Source: Sphagnum compactum
Lineage: Eukaryota > Bryophyta > Sphagnopsida > Sphagnales
Reading direction: 5' to 3'
Assembly: GCA_965153455.1 (NCBI GenBank)
Contig: OZ234496.1
Coordinates: 12,454,304-12,518,303 of the forward strand
DNA length: 64,000 nt
Under the pieces are notes generated by a model. It was not told the DNA's origin. It did not search any database and saw only the letters and a program-made list of their open reading frames with translations. This document shows positions 35,521 through 47,905 of this stretch, in pieces. The translations under genes were made by a program, and so were the position numbers. Every line of letters starts with the position of its first letter. The first letter of the stretch is position 1.

Positions 35521-38500
35521 GCATCCATGTTTTACCACATCATCCAACAAATCTCCATTCCATATCTAAACACACAACAAGTTATACTCCAAACAAGCAA
35601 CCCTAAATTGCACAAATAGAACCTTAGTTAGAATTTTTGACTATGTTCTTATTGTAAAACTTCCATAGGGAAATAGTAAACCCCTAGGTTGCATTGTTAG
35701 GAACACTACATTGGTGATCTCATAAAGACATGAAAGTTTCCTATAGTTGGGAATGGCAAGACATCTTTGAGAAATGCAAACTTCAAACCCTAATTTGTTT
35801 GCAAAAGACCATGATCATCTTCTACAAATGCTTTGATGGGGGACACATAATGAATAATAGCTTTATCTTCACAATAATTAGTAGAATCAATAATCTCCAC
35901 AAGCAAATTCAAGTTCATCAAACAAATGCCAAAAGCTCCATGATATGAAAAGAAGGAAACACAACATTGAAAATAGCTATATGTAGCCCAACGTTGTTGT
36001 TGTCATGGGGGTGGGCGTTGAATATTCATTGAATGCATTATCATTTTTTTTTTCATTTCAAACAATTATTCCATGTTCAATTTTCATAAGAAAATGCAGG
36101 CCAAGGAATAAAGAAAAAAATGCAAACAACCCTCTACTCTACCAACATACTTCCAAAATTTCATAAAACAAACATTTGCAAAACATGATACTCGCATTTC
36201 TTTCTTTTTACCATTGTCCAAAAATACAAAGTTAATGTTTTGAATATATGTTTCAACACATAATACTATATATATGAAGAAACTTAATAGATATCGTACA
36301 CACAAAAGAAACAACATGTATTTAAAATTTAAATGTTTTAGAAAAAAAAAATTAAAACAAATGAAAAAAATTTAACAAAAAGAGGAAAAAAATTATTTCA
36401 AAAACATTTTACGTTGAATTTGAACTAGAATTTTAAGCACTCCAATGTTTGCATAAATCAAGAAGAGAGAAATATTAAGTCAAATGCACATTACAACACA
36501 ACGAAGTTCAAAAAAACACAATAAAAACAATTTCAACACATGATGGAAACATCAAGACCAAAAAAAGATAAAGGCAAAGGCAAGCACTTGAAAACCATGC
36601 AACATAATAAAACACACAAGAACACATGACAGAAACATCATGACAAAAGCAACAACAATGTTCAACAGATGGTGATATAACAACACATTGAAAATAGCAA
36701 TAACATTCGATAGAAGCACAACCACCGCCATTGCAAAAACAATAATAACACAAACAAACACAAAACACAAACCTTAAACAACACAAACTTGAAATATAAA
36801 ACCTCAAAATTGGAAATTAAAATTGGAAATCTCAAAACACAAACACAATGAGCTCAAAATAAGCATAAAAAAACACAAAAGAAAAGAAAAGAATGATGAG
36901 AGACGACTTAAACTTGAACATTCATGAAATGAAATATAAAACCATGAGATTGTATTTCTCTTGTTTCCTATTGTCTCCTATTGGGCACCACGACAAATTG
37001 TGACTCTAACATAATCTCTAACCTAAACTAATGCCACTTTAATGTCATCCCTAATCCTAGGCACCTCCCTAATTCCTAGGCACCACCCTAAATCCCTAAT
37101 CCTTGCACTGCCTTTAGAACTAGATTCAAGTTCTCTTGTAAAACCTATTCGATTTTCACAATTTAGAAAAAAGGGGACTAATTCTCAAGATCTAATTCAA
37201 GGTTGAACCAAGAGGTTGGTTTTGATCTCAATTGTCACAAAACTTAATACTCATCGGTTTTCACTATGAGCATTGAGGTAAGAACTAAGGTTTGTGATAA
37301 CTGCCCAACATTACTTTTGACCTTTTTATGGCTATTATGCTTTTCTTAGTTCCATTGAAACTTTTATTGAAGATTGTCCTACTAAATTTGTTGTGATATT
37401 TTAAAGCTAGCCTCGCGAGGTTTCCATTGGGGCTATGGGAGGAGAGTATGCAACTTGTGGTTTTATCCCCCTACCTCCTCTACATATGGATAGGAACAAG
37501 AACCTAATAGCAATTGCTTAAAATCAAAATGAAAATAATGTTAATACTTATATAAGAATTAAGTTTTATAATTCGTTAGATTTATCCAAAGTCTATGGTT
37601 TTAAGCCTTTCATTATTTATTCATGTCTATGTTATATATTAAAAATCAAAATTTTGAAATCAACATAAATAATGATAAACTATTGAAAATCATATGCAAA
37701 CATATGGGAAATGAAAAGGGAGAGGGGGGAGGGGATATTATTAAAGTGACAAACCTCCATCTCCTTTACCATAATTCTTACTATTTTTATCACATTTTCA
37801 AAATGAAGCTTACATTAAAATCTAAAGATTTATTTAACTATTAGAATACATTCCATAAAATTAGAGCTTTTTCCTTGGTCACATTGTTCTAGTGATTTCA
37901 AGCCATACATATATAAGATAATTATTATTTAAATCAAAAAAATGAAAAAAGGAAAAATAGCATGTGCCTTTTCATGTCCATGTTATCTAGTAAAATCAAA
38001 ACTAAAATTGACATAAATAATAATGAACTATTAGATATCGGAGTAGTTTTACAAGTTCAAAAAGGTTCAGCTCCTCAACAATTTTCTTGATGCTATTGCT
38101 TAGCTTCTGAAAGTGCTTGTCTTATCCCATGAGTTGCAAGTTGTTGTAGGCCAATATTTTTGCTGCACTTAGAAAGCATGCATGAGGGGTGCTTCAATTA
38201 CACAGTACCTTCAATTGAAACCAGACCACAATCCTTAGCACTGCAATGGTAATTTGGTTCTATTGTAGTTGTGAAGGAGGAGAATATTGGATCACAATGT
38301 CTCACACTGTTGTTCTAGACAGACAAAATGCTCATTTGCAAATATGTAGTTGCTTCATTCCTTCCAGGAACTAGATGGACTACCTGAAACAGAACCTATT
38401 TCAGCTGATTCCCTCATTTTCTGAAATGGGTTGTTGCAAACCTCAAGAAGAACAAATAATTATGCATCAGCAGTTGCCACAAGCTGCTTCATCCCCACCC

Positions 38501-39400
38501 AAGGTTTGAAGCTCCTTCAAAGAAAATGCGGTCGGCACACAGCCAGCAAGTGATCTATGTGGCAACAATATTTTTTATTGTTGGAGGCAAATAACAACAA
38601 TGGGATTGAAAGCTTTTTGTGAAGTAAAGAATCGAAGGCATATGAACCTGACCTTACATATCATCCATGGGATTGGCCATTTTTTATGTGCAGGTCATTG
38701 CTGGAACGATGAAAAGACGGTTGCTCCTGTTGAGAATATAAGTCTTTTGGCAAAATTCTAGACTTTGGAAAAGCATGGCCCTACCTCCAGCACGATCCCC
38801 ACAATAATCTACAAACTAAAGATCCTAATTATGGAGAAACTTTTTTGCATGTGGGATGGCTTTCCAGTCTTTGCCAATAGGGTTTTGTTTTGTCAGAAAC
38901 TAGGACTTGTTAGTGGTCTTCAGTTTTGTTGCTAGAAACAGTGTGATTTCTTGATGCTGTGTGCTATGAGCAGGTTTGGGTACTCAAAATTAGGACACAG
39001 AATTGAAGCTTTCTCAAATGCAGGAGGCACAGAGTTTGTTATATCATCTTTCTGAGAGAATATATATACGTACCTCACATACATACTTTCTGTCTTTCCT
39101 GACACTGATACTATCACCACAAGCAAGACATGCTAATCACATTCTTGCTTTTTCTTCTACTTGGTTTGCTGCCAACACCTGTCATACGAGTCTGTTGATC
39201 TCTACTATGATTGCATCAGCATTTTGTGTTTTGTGTGAATTTTGGTATCTGTTTCTGTTGCCATGATTGCCATCAGCGCGATCTTTGTTCTGGAAAACGC
39301 AAACAGTATGTGACCATTCAGAATGAATTCCAAGATGCTCTTCGAAGGAAGAAGGAAACCAACAGCACCGAAGAAGCAAAGGATGTGCATGAAGAAGAAG
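35521..39400. other. Gap before the PUX10-like gene
   Basis: 35.5-38 kb is AT-rich and shows nothing. From about 38040 the sequence becomes richer in GC and may be an old gene remnant or distal promoter, but no exon could be placed. The PUX10 leader probably begins after about 39200. Confidence 0.45.
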
Positions 39401-39651
39401 AAAGAAGGCCAGGTGCATCATGTGGTATGCAAATCGGCACAGCAGCAGCAGCCGGGGGGGTACTACTGTTGCGTTTTGTCTTAAGCGCGGTTCCAGGAAC
39501 GCTATTATTGCATGATAGTATGCAGATTCAGTTGCGACTTTTTCAACACCAAGCGCGAAAGCCGGAAGAATGTCTTGTTCTCTCCAAGATCTTCTCTTCC
39601 TCTCTTGAAAGAAAGAACGCTGCTGAGATTACGTGAAGGAGGACTTACGAG

Positions 39652-42210
39652 ATGGAGAGTGACAAGGTGGCGGACTTCCAGGAGATTACCGGCGTGCAGG
39701 ACTTGCTCCTGTGCCATCAGGTTCTACAAGATCACAACTGGAATCTGGAAGCAGCCGTCAGCTCCTTTCTCGACTTCCAAACCGCAGCCGAAGAGAAAGA
39801 AGAGGATGCCGGGGCTTTTGCCGCGAGCCCCTTCAGCAGCTGGGATTGGACCACAGAGGAGCAGGCTCGGGAGCAGCCGCCCCAGAGATTTTCCTCCTCC
39901 TCTGGGGTGCCGACATCAGATGATGCAAACTCCGATGGAGAAAGCTTCTTGTTTCGCAATCCTTATGGCTATCCTGTCGCAGTTGAGTACGCGAACTATC
40001 ATCCTCCTGACACAAACACTAGTAGTGATGCAGCAGATCCGCACCTAGGATGGAAGCTGGTGGATTTGCCGTTGTCTATTGCGCGCAGGAGCTACAATCT
40101 CGTGTATGACTCGGTGGTCGCGATGAGCGCGGACATAGCTGGAGAAGTTCTCAACTACGGTCTGGATATGCTACGGTTGAGGAGCAGCAGCAGCGACAAC
40201 AGCAACAGCGAACACAGAAGAACAAGACACGCCATTACCAGTCAAGCGATTTTTTCTCCGGCTGATCCAGATGTTGCAAGCTTCATTCAAAGATTTGAGA
40301 GAAAGTATGGAGAGACTCACCCGGAATTCCAGACTACGAGTTTCATACAGGCATTGCGGTACGCACAGCGGATGCACAAGTTTCTGTTTCTGTACATACA
40401 CTCTTCCACCGAGCATGCAAGCACGACGGTCCGCTGCTTTTGCCAAGGAACTCTGTGTCACCCGGTGCTGTTGGAGTTTGTGAATGCAAATTTTGTTTCC
40501 TGGGGAGTTGACTTGCTTTCCAAACAGGGTCAGCAAATGAGCAAGTGCCTCAACATCCAAACCCTCCCCTTTTGTGCACTTGTGACTGCAGCACCAAATG
40601 CTCAAATTGCTGTTGTCCACCAGGTACAGTACTAAGGAAACTTTCCTTCTTGGCAGAGAGAGAATTTTGGTTTTGAACACCAACCCATTCATTGAAACTG
40701 CCTGCTGTTTCTGCTGCTACTACTTACCTACACACAGCAGCCATGGAATTGGAAATGACATGGAATTCTTCTTATGTGATTTCCAATTCCAATTCAAAGA
40801 AGCTCCAACAAGCCATGCTATGTATTGACTCTGCCCTTCAGGGTAGAGACATTGTGATGGACCCAGAAACGGGCCAAAAGTTTGGTATCCCTGCGTTCTA
40901 GGGTCATGCGGAGTCTGCTATTAAAACATTTCTGGCATCACTGAAGGATCCACTTGAGTTTCACCATGCTAATCACCCTGCATTTCCAATTTAGCATGTT
41001 GAATAGATGTCATTTAAGCAGCAGAGCCGTTATGTAACAAGCTGCTTGTTCTAGGTTGTTGTAAGTAACTTGGTTTCACATTTGATTGTGTGGAATGATG
41101 ACAGATAGAGGGACTCAAGTCAGCTGGAGAGTTGTTGTCAATACTTCAAGGAGTTGTGGAGGATCATGGTCCAGCTCTTCCTACATTCACACATGTTCAG
41201 GAAGAGGAGGAGGAGCAAAACAAAGATTATTTCCACCTTTTCGAAGAGCAAGATGCAGCGACAGCACATCAACAAATTGGGCTTCAAGCATATCAGGTCT
41301 GCACATTTCCATCATGATCTCTTCTCAAGGAGGAGCTTCTTTGAGATGCATTCATCTTGTGACAAATGTTCATTGGAAAGGATGACTCCCATTCACTGTA
41401 GAATCACGTACCTTGTAACAAGGCAATGAATGTGGTGGTGAATCCTATTTCTTCCTAGATAACCAAACCAGATCCAAATGGAAAGAAATGGCAGCCTCAC
41501 TGGTGTTTCTGTGTTTGTTGGTTGTTTACAACATGGCAACATACTACATTCTGTATTTTTTCTGTTTTTTTTCCCTGGAGTGCAGGAACCTTCTTTGTTC
41601 ATGTTGTTCATGGGTGAGTCTGAAGGCACATTGGCCATTTTGTATGTTGCAGGAAAGGGAAGAAAGACATGGGTATGAAGCTGAGCAGATAGCTAGAGAG
41701 GAGGCACTAGCTGACTGCCAGAGGAGGGAAAGCCAAGAAAAAGCTGCAGCTCAAACTGAACAGGAAGCTGCAGAAAAGCAGTTAGCTTTCAAGAAGGACC
41801 AGCTCAAACGAGCCATGGCCCTTCTTACAGAGCCTGAGAAAGGCCCTGATGTGAGTCAGGTATGTGCAAAGTGTTGAGCACTTTGGGTTTTTACATATGA
41901 GCTGCTTTTTTTGGGGGCTCTTGGAGTTGATGTTTCTTCCGAAGAGTTGTTACATAAGGAATTATTCAATGCTCATTGGCAGGTTTTGCTGTGGTTGCCA
42001 ACTGGGGGGCGCAAACAGCGCAGATTTGAGAGCAGTGCAAAGGTGGAGGCCATTTATGACTACGTTGACTCATTAGGAACAATTAGTCCTGGCACGTACA
42101 GTCTGGTGTCCAACTTTCCACGCATAGTCTATGGTGCAGACAAAATGAACCTTACTCTCAGGATTGTAGGACTTCATCCTACTGCTAGCCTTTTCGTTGA
42201 AATGAATTAG
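39652..42210 (+). CDS. PUX10: UBA-UAS-UBX protein, PUX10/FAF2 (UBXD8) type
   Basis: Four exons are proposed: 39652-40623, 41105-41296, 41653-41859 and 41983-42210, all GT-AG and all phase 0, giving 532 aa, close to the family length. A UBA-like domain at about 6-43 (FQEITGVQDLLLCHQVLQDH) would bind ubiquitin. A membrane-associated segment at about 126-170 is followed by a thioredoxin-like UAS domain at about 200-365 (GTLCHPVLLEFVNANFVSWG). A charged coiled coil spans 389-450 and the C-terminal UBX domain 458-532 has the NFPRIVYG loop that contacts Cdc48/p97. Arabidopsis PUX10 brings CDC48 to lipid droplets to extract ubiquitinated oleosin; FAF2 does similar work at the ER. The hydrophobic hairpin is weaker here than in flowering plants. 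The ATG gives the same N-terminus as PUX10. Confidence 0.9.
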
Positions 42211-44112
42211 AGCCAGCTTTTCTCTGCCACACTCTGTGGATCCGGTTTTGGGGCTTATACAAACAACAGAATACAGCAGGAGCAAACTGCTTGACCCTCC
42301 AGTATGATGAATCAGTAGGAGATACTTACCTGAGAATTTTGTAACGTACACACTGTATAGGTAGCAAAGGTGTGACTACGGACTGAATTGTTAAGCATAT
42401 AGCGAGAATGCTAAAAAGACTCTAATCCTGCAGATGGTTGTTTTGAGGGTTCCCTCACACCATGCTACTACGAGTATGTAGAATGCAACAGGTTAACATG
42501 CTCCAAACTGGATAGCACAGCCTGCTGATTGTGGGGCTTGATGCCACATCAATTGCCATACGAAAGCCATGTGCATCCAGAAAGAGACAGTTCTTTTTGT
42601 GTTAACTAAATGGATCAGTGTTAGTTGTGCAATATTTAGACTTTTCCAGAATTTGAGGACCTGTCCTCAGGCTGGGAGGCTGAGGGGAAGATACTGAAAA
42701 TCTTGGAAAACCTCCTGTGTGAAGAAATACAATTTCCCCCTTCCTTTCCAGCTTGGCCATGATCTTATGACCTGCATAAGGTATTGTACAAGCTGGGCAG
42801 TAGATCTGATGACTCACATACAGTACTGTGCCAGCTTGGTCAGGATCTTAGGGGATCATATTGGAATGCAACACAGCGCCTGTTCTCTATCCTATTGGTG
42901 AAACATACCGACATATGAGAACAGAAAGGTTTTAGTTTTCTTCAGCATGCATCTGTTGTGGAACCTGGCAAGAAAGCTTTTGGTAGGAAACAAGTGACCA
43001 ACCTGCAATGGTGAATCACTGAAGCATATGAGCATCTCAGGCACTCCTCTTGCCTCTGCTGCATATACCCTCTGCAACACAACATGATCAACATTGCCAG
43101 AAATTAGGCCAATTTCCTTGCTCAAAGCTTTTATTTAGGAATTCGTATTCCTTGTGACCAGGGCTAGTACAGGAAACACCCCTTATTACTTCATAGTTCC
43201 TCACAAATCTCCATCTTCAAAGCAGCTGGTGCACTGGCTTAACCAATTTGTTGTGAGAAGGAAAAGGGACTAGCAAAGTGATCCACACTTGGTTAAGTGT
43301 TTTCATCAATTCAAAATAAATCAAGGAATTACTGCTGGGTATAAACGTATGGACCACATTCTCAGAGCAGACAAGGATCAGTACGTTTGAGCAGATAAGA
43401 TGTTACTGCGAGTCTACATGAGGATATTGATGGTTGGTGTTGGTGCAAACTGCCCAATAAGGATATGAAGGAGATATAAACCAAAGTCCAATTGTTGCAG
43501 TATCTCTTGCCCTAAACTTTGCAGGTCAACACTGGAACTTGTTTAGGGCAGCACACTTCTACCTCAGATACTACAATGACTCTTCAAACAGATCTGGGGG
43601 CTGAGGATATGAAAGAAATGGCCAATTGCTGATGAATTTAAATGACTCCATCAATACTAGAGCAAACTTAGAAACCAAGAATAAGTACAAGACTTTTATC
43701 CCATATGATAAATGCACTTTGTTCCACAAAAAAATATAACACTAGTTTAAATAAGGCATCACTTCCTATGTGCAAAATGTTAAACCACAGACCCACACAA
43801 TTGTTTTGATTCCAGGTGATGAGAAACTGACCCATAGCAACCAATGGTGGTGCTCCACTTCCGTGATACATAACAAGCACGGATGACAGACATAGCACTC
43901 GGTCACTCACTCTTGCTCACACACACACACACTCTCTCTCTCTCTCCACATGTCTATTTGATTTGTCCTCCACACATTTTTGAGTTAAAACAACAACACA
44001 AGCAAATCTGCAGACACCCACTCCTTCCTATACAATTACTGATTTTTTTCCTTGCCTGTGTGCATGCATGCATGCATCCATCCATCCTTGCATCCTTGCC
44101 TGCTCAAGCTCA
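42211..44112. other. Convergent intergenic region
   Basis: It lies between the 3' ends of the PUX10-like (+) and LysM (-) genes and presumably includes both 3' untranslated regions. It contains (AC)n/(TC)n at about 43919-43948 and (ATGC)n/(ATCC)n at about 44063-44096. No gene is supported. Confidence 0.5.
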
Positions 44113-45058
44113 TTACTTGGGTATAACCAATGTGTCACCAGCCGAAATGAAATCTCCAGCTCCAATTCCATTTGCAGCTTTCAAAGCTTCCAGTGATACC
44201 TGCTCAAGGTCAAACAATCATGTCTGATCTAGATAAGGCTCTACAAGCCAAAAACTTGAACTTTTAAATTGGGGTGCTTTCTTTTGTGAACTTGGAATAC
44301 TGCACAAGGCTTCAGAATCCACTTCTACACAGTGAGGTCAAGGAATCCAAACATCTTTTCAATTAAAATAGGATTTGCAGCATACAAAGCAGTGCAAAAG
44401 TATTGTCAGCAGAAAGAACCCGACACAAAAGCTTACCCCATGTTTTCGTGAGATGCCCCAAAGTGTATCACCCCTGTGCACATCAATGACATCAGATTTC
44501 TTCTCGAAGAAATGGGAGCCAGCCTCTTTTGCCTTGCGAACAACATCTCTACCCTTATGTTGCACCTCTTTGCTCTTAGTTTCTGCAATCTCCACAATGT
44601 CCTGCATATTCACAAACCCCACAACTCATACTTGTCGTGTCTTATGACTCAAAAGTACCTTACCTTGCAGGCCTATTCTGACTTCATGTTGCAGGCATAA
44701 TACATATCCACAGTGACTTTGCTACTGCATGCTTCTTTCACAGAACTATTTTCCAATTCTCTCCTTCAAGTATGTCACCACCACTTTGTGAGCAAAGCTC
44801 AGGGAAATAAACATTGAAAAAAATTACTTGAAACAGACCAGTCAAATGATAACAAACCTCTGTTTTGACATCAATTTGTTGATGTTCAGTCTCCAGGAGA
44901 GGGGCTGGACTTGACTTCCTTCTCCAGAATGATCTGATCAAGCTCCATGCAATGCCCACTCCAATGACCGCACCTGCAGCCTTGGCAATGGTCTCATCAT
45001 TGATGCCCTTATCTCCCTTGTCTCCCTTTGATCCTGCATCAGCAGCTGGATCTGACAT
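44113..45058 (-). CDS. Small LysM-domain membrane protein
   Basis: Three exons are proposed in minus order: 45058-44858, 44601-44437 and 44199-44113, all GT-AG and phase 0, giving 150 aa. The N-terminus is acidic and glycine-rich (SDPAADAGSKGDKGDKG), followed by one predicted membrane segment at about 23-43 (IAKAAGAVIGVGIAWSLI). A basic linker leads to a single C-terminal LysM at about 106-150, starting DVHRGDTLWGISRKHG and ending AGDTLVIPK. LysM folds bind N-acetylglucosamine polymers such as chitin or peptidoglycan. There is no kinase and no clear secretory signal peptide, so it is not a LysM receptor kinase. Short LysM proteins of unknown role exist in plants. Topology and location (ER, plastid or other membrane) cannot be decided from sequence. 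Confidence 0.85.
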
Positions 45059-46543
45059 CCTTCCACTTCAATAGGGCATCACAACATCAGCATTCTATCC
45101 AACAACATCAAATAGGTTATCTAAGTTTCAACAATTTGGCTGAAACTAGCCCCAGTGAAAGCAGACTACAAGAAGAACCTCCCATCACTGATTTTCAGCA
45201 AAGGCGATGCAAATCTTCTCATTGCAAGAAACTTATACAATCCTAACTAGGATCTGCCAAGACCATTCCCATTGCACTAGAATAAACTTCATCACGCTGA
45301 TGAGGACCACATTACATTTACCAAACATGCACTGTAATTAACTCAAGATACCTTCAATTTGACAGAAAGATTCTTTCCAGGGAATTACTCAAGAGGGCTT
45401 TCACCATGAATAAAGAAACAAGCTGTTGGAGTACTTGTCAAATTTTAGCTACAAAGACTAGATTGGACAATAATGGCAAATTGAAAGATTTCATTACTGT
45501 GAAAAGGAATGGAGTCCAAAGGTCCAAAGCCCTAGTGACAACTGCTATATTCATGCTCACAAAATATTCAGCTTCAAAGATGAGATGAGAGACACTGTTT
45601 CCATTTTAGTTGAATTCAAACTAAGGAAAAACAACTCCAACTGCAGGAATACAGATCTGATACGCTTCCATTACTACAGAACACGTATAACCAGAAGTGA
45701 CACCCTAGAACTCTGCTCCAGTGCTCCAGAAAGAATTTGCCAAGATAAACTGGATCCTTTCAGATCAAGCATAAGAATATAAGAGACAGCAGATTCAAGT
45801 GAAGAATCCGTTAGAACCCCCCCTCTTTCCGACAAAATAGAACTATCATACGCGGCTATTACGATCGACGTGGTCACAGAGATTGTCCAGATATATGCGA
45901 TCTACCAAATGCTTCGAATACTTCCAACTCTGACGAGTATATTGATTCGAAAGTCTCAACCAAGACCTTGGAGTTCGTGATCAAGACAAACATCATCCGC
46001 GAGTGACACATTGGACTTGAGGTCATGAATTTCAGGTACAGTTATAATGGAGATGTCTGTCGATCAAACACTGTCCAGCACTAAGACGTTCGGTTGAAGA
46101 CTAGCATATTGTTTCGATCCAAGGGAACATTTCAGATCACGACAGCGATCGTGATCAAACAGATATACGCAAGTAACATCCTATTTCAAAGAAGGCAAAT
46201 TTTAGCTAAAAACAAAACTACATCGAGAAACTGAGGAGAATATATCGAGCATATTACCGGAAAACGCATTCATTGCAACAACAACAACAACAAAAAGTGT
46301 CGAATCTACCGCAACTGCGATCGCAGTGTTCAGAGGGACATTACGAGAGAGAGCGATGAGAAACTAAACTGCAGATCAAACTGCTTCAGTTTGTGGTCGC
46401 AAAATGCAGAGTAGGTGAGCTACTATTGTAATAACGAATAACATGGAACAAGTAGTCGTTCTTTCCCGCTCCTTTAACCGAAGCAAAGCAAAAAACAGAG
46501 CGTGTTTTGAGATGAAGATGAGAGAGAGAAGATTTTTACTTAC

Positions 46544-46801
46544 CGGTGCGATGTGTCGACAGAAGATAGAAGCAGCAAGACGACCGGAAGACGACGAGGC
46601 TAGCGCGGGGAAACGAAAAGGCCGACGACAAAAAAAAAAAGCGCGAAGAGAGACCTGAGCACAGAAGACAATTGCACGGAGAAGAGGAGACGCCGAGAAT
46701 GAGACTGAAGACGGAGCATCTTCCCCACGCGTGGTGCCACTGTTTCTAAGTAAGCCCACGAGAGCCTCCAGGTCCAGGTCCTGTTTGCGGGGTCGCGTCA
46801 T
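46544..46801 (-). other. Probable untranslated first exon of the LysM gene, with upstream ORF
   Basis: On the minus strand a near-consensus donor CACCG|GTAAGTAAAA ends this block at 46544. It is GC-rich and preceded by a TGGGCC motif at about 46804. A plausible acceptor (GCTAGTTTCAG) lies at about 45143, leaving a 1.4 kb leader intron upstream of the LysM ATG. An ORF starting MTRPRKQDLDLEALVG opens at 46801 and runs through the donor; I take it as an upstream ORF, not a gene. Confidence 0.4.
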
Positions 46802-47860
46802 TTTGGGCCCAATGGAACCAAGACGGACCTAGCCACATTTGGCCCCAGCCGTCACTTGGGACCTCGATATTGGACCTGGAATTTTATGAAGGCACGTGGA
46901 TGACAGGAATTTTCTTGGCTAATTTGGTGTGCTTCCTTCTTCTGTTTTAATGTGGCGTTCTCAGTAGTAATTTTTATTTTTATTTTTGGGGTTGAAAAAT
47001 CGCCAAAAGGTGACACTGTTTTGGCGAAAATTCCTCTTCTTTGCAGAAATTAAAAAGGGCGAAATTTGATTATTTGATACATGAGATGATGAAATGAAAT
47101 TTGGAAGGGGCAGCTTTGTGAGAACCCACCTCTAAGATTTCAACAAAGCCATTTTGTGAAAACTTTCTTTTGACAGTGTTTCATATTTGCCATTAAGATT
47201 CAAATAAATTTTAGTGTAAGGTAAAGCACGAGGGTGAGGACATTATCAAAATAAGGGCTTGTGCAAGGTGATAATTGATGGGATAGATAGGAATATCTAG
47301 CACCAGGATGAATTGAAGGTGCAAGAGTTTAGAAGAGGAGAAATCTTTGCAAGAGAATTTTTGGGGTTCCTGAAAACTTGAAAAGTCTGGTGGGGACTAC
47401 CATGAAATGGAATAAGCTTCTTCAAAATGGGAACAACCAACACACCTTATGTCAAACAAAGGACAATTGTGTGCTCGGTTTTCACAAGTAAGGGATTTTG
47501 AGAGCATATTATGCCAATTTTCAGGGCAATTTGTAGAACTCTCTCATCCACACAGACCTTGTTCTCATAATTAATCATATTTCCTTGTCATTGTCCATAA
47601 TTTAACATAATCATCAATGTTTCAAAAACATGATAGCCCAAAATCCTTTACATACAATGGGTTCAACCCTTATTACTTTACAAAGTGTGTTGATAAGCTC
47701 AACCTAATCACATGCTAGCTTACTCACATGCAAGGGGCTTGACCATTCCTTTGGACTCCATTTCAATAATGCCCATGCCCTTGTGCTTTACCAAGCCTAA
47801 AAAAATGACCTTGCATTTGGTTTTTTTCTCACAAAACCTAGTGGGTACTCATCCCGTATC

Positions 47861-47905
<45 letters not shown>

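Noticed and set aside
39211-39636. 141-residue frame before the PUX10-like ATG
   Set aside because: Cys/His-rich then charged, out of frame with the gene; taken as part of the leader or promoter.
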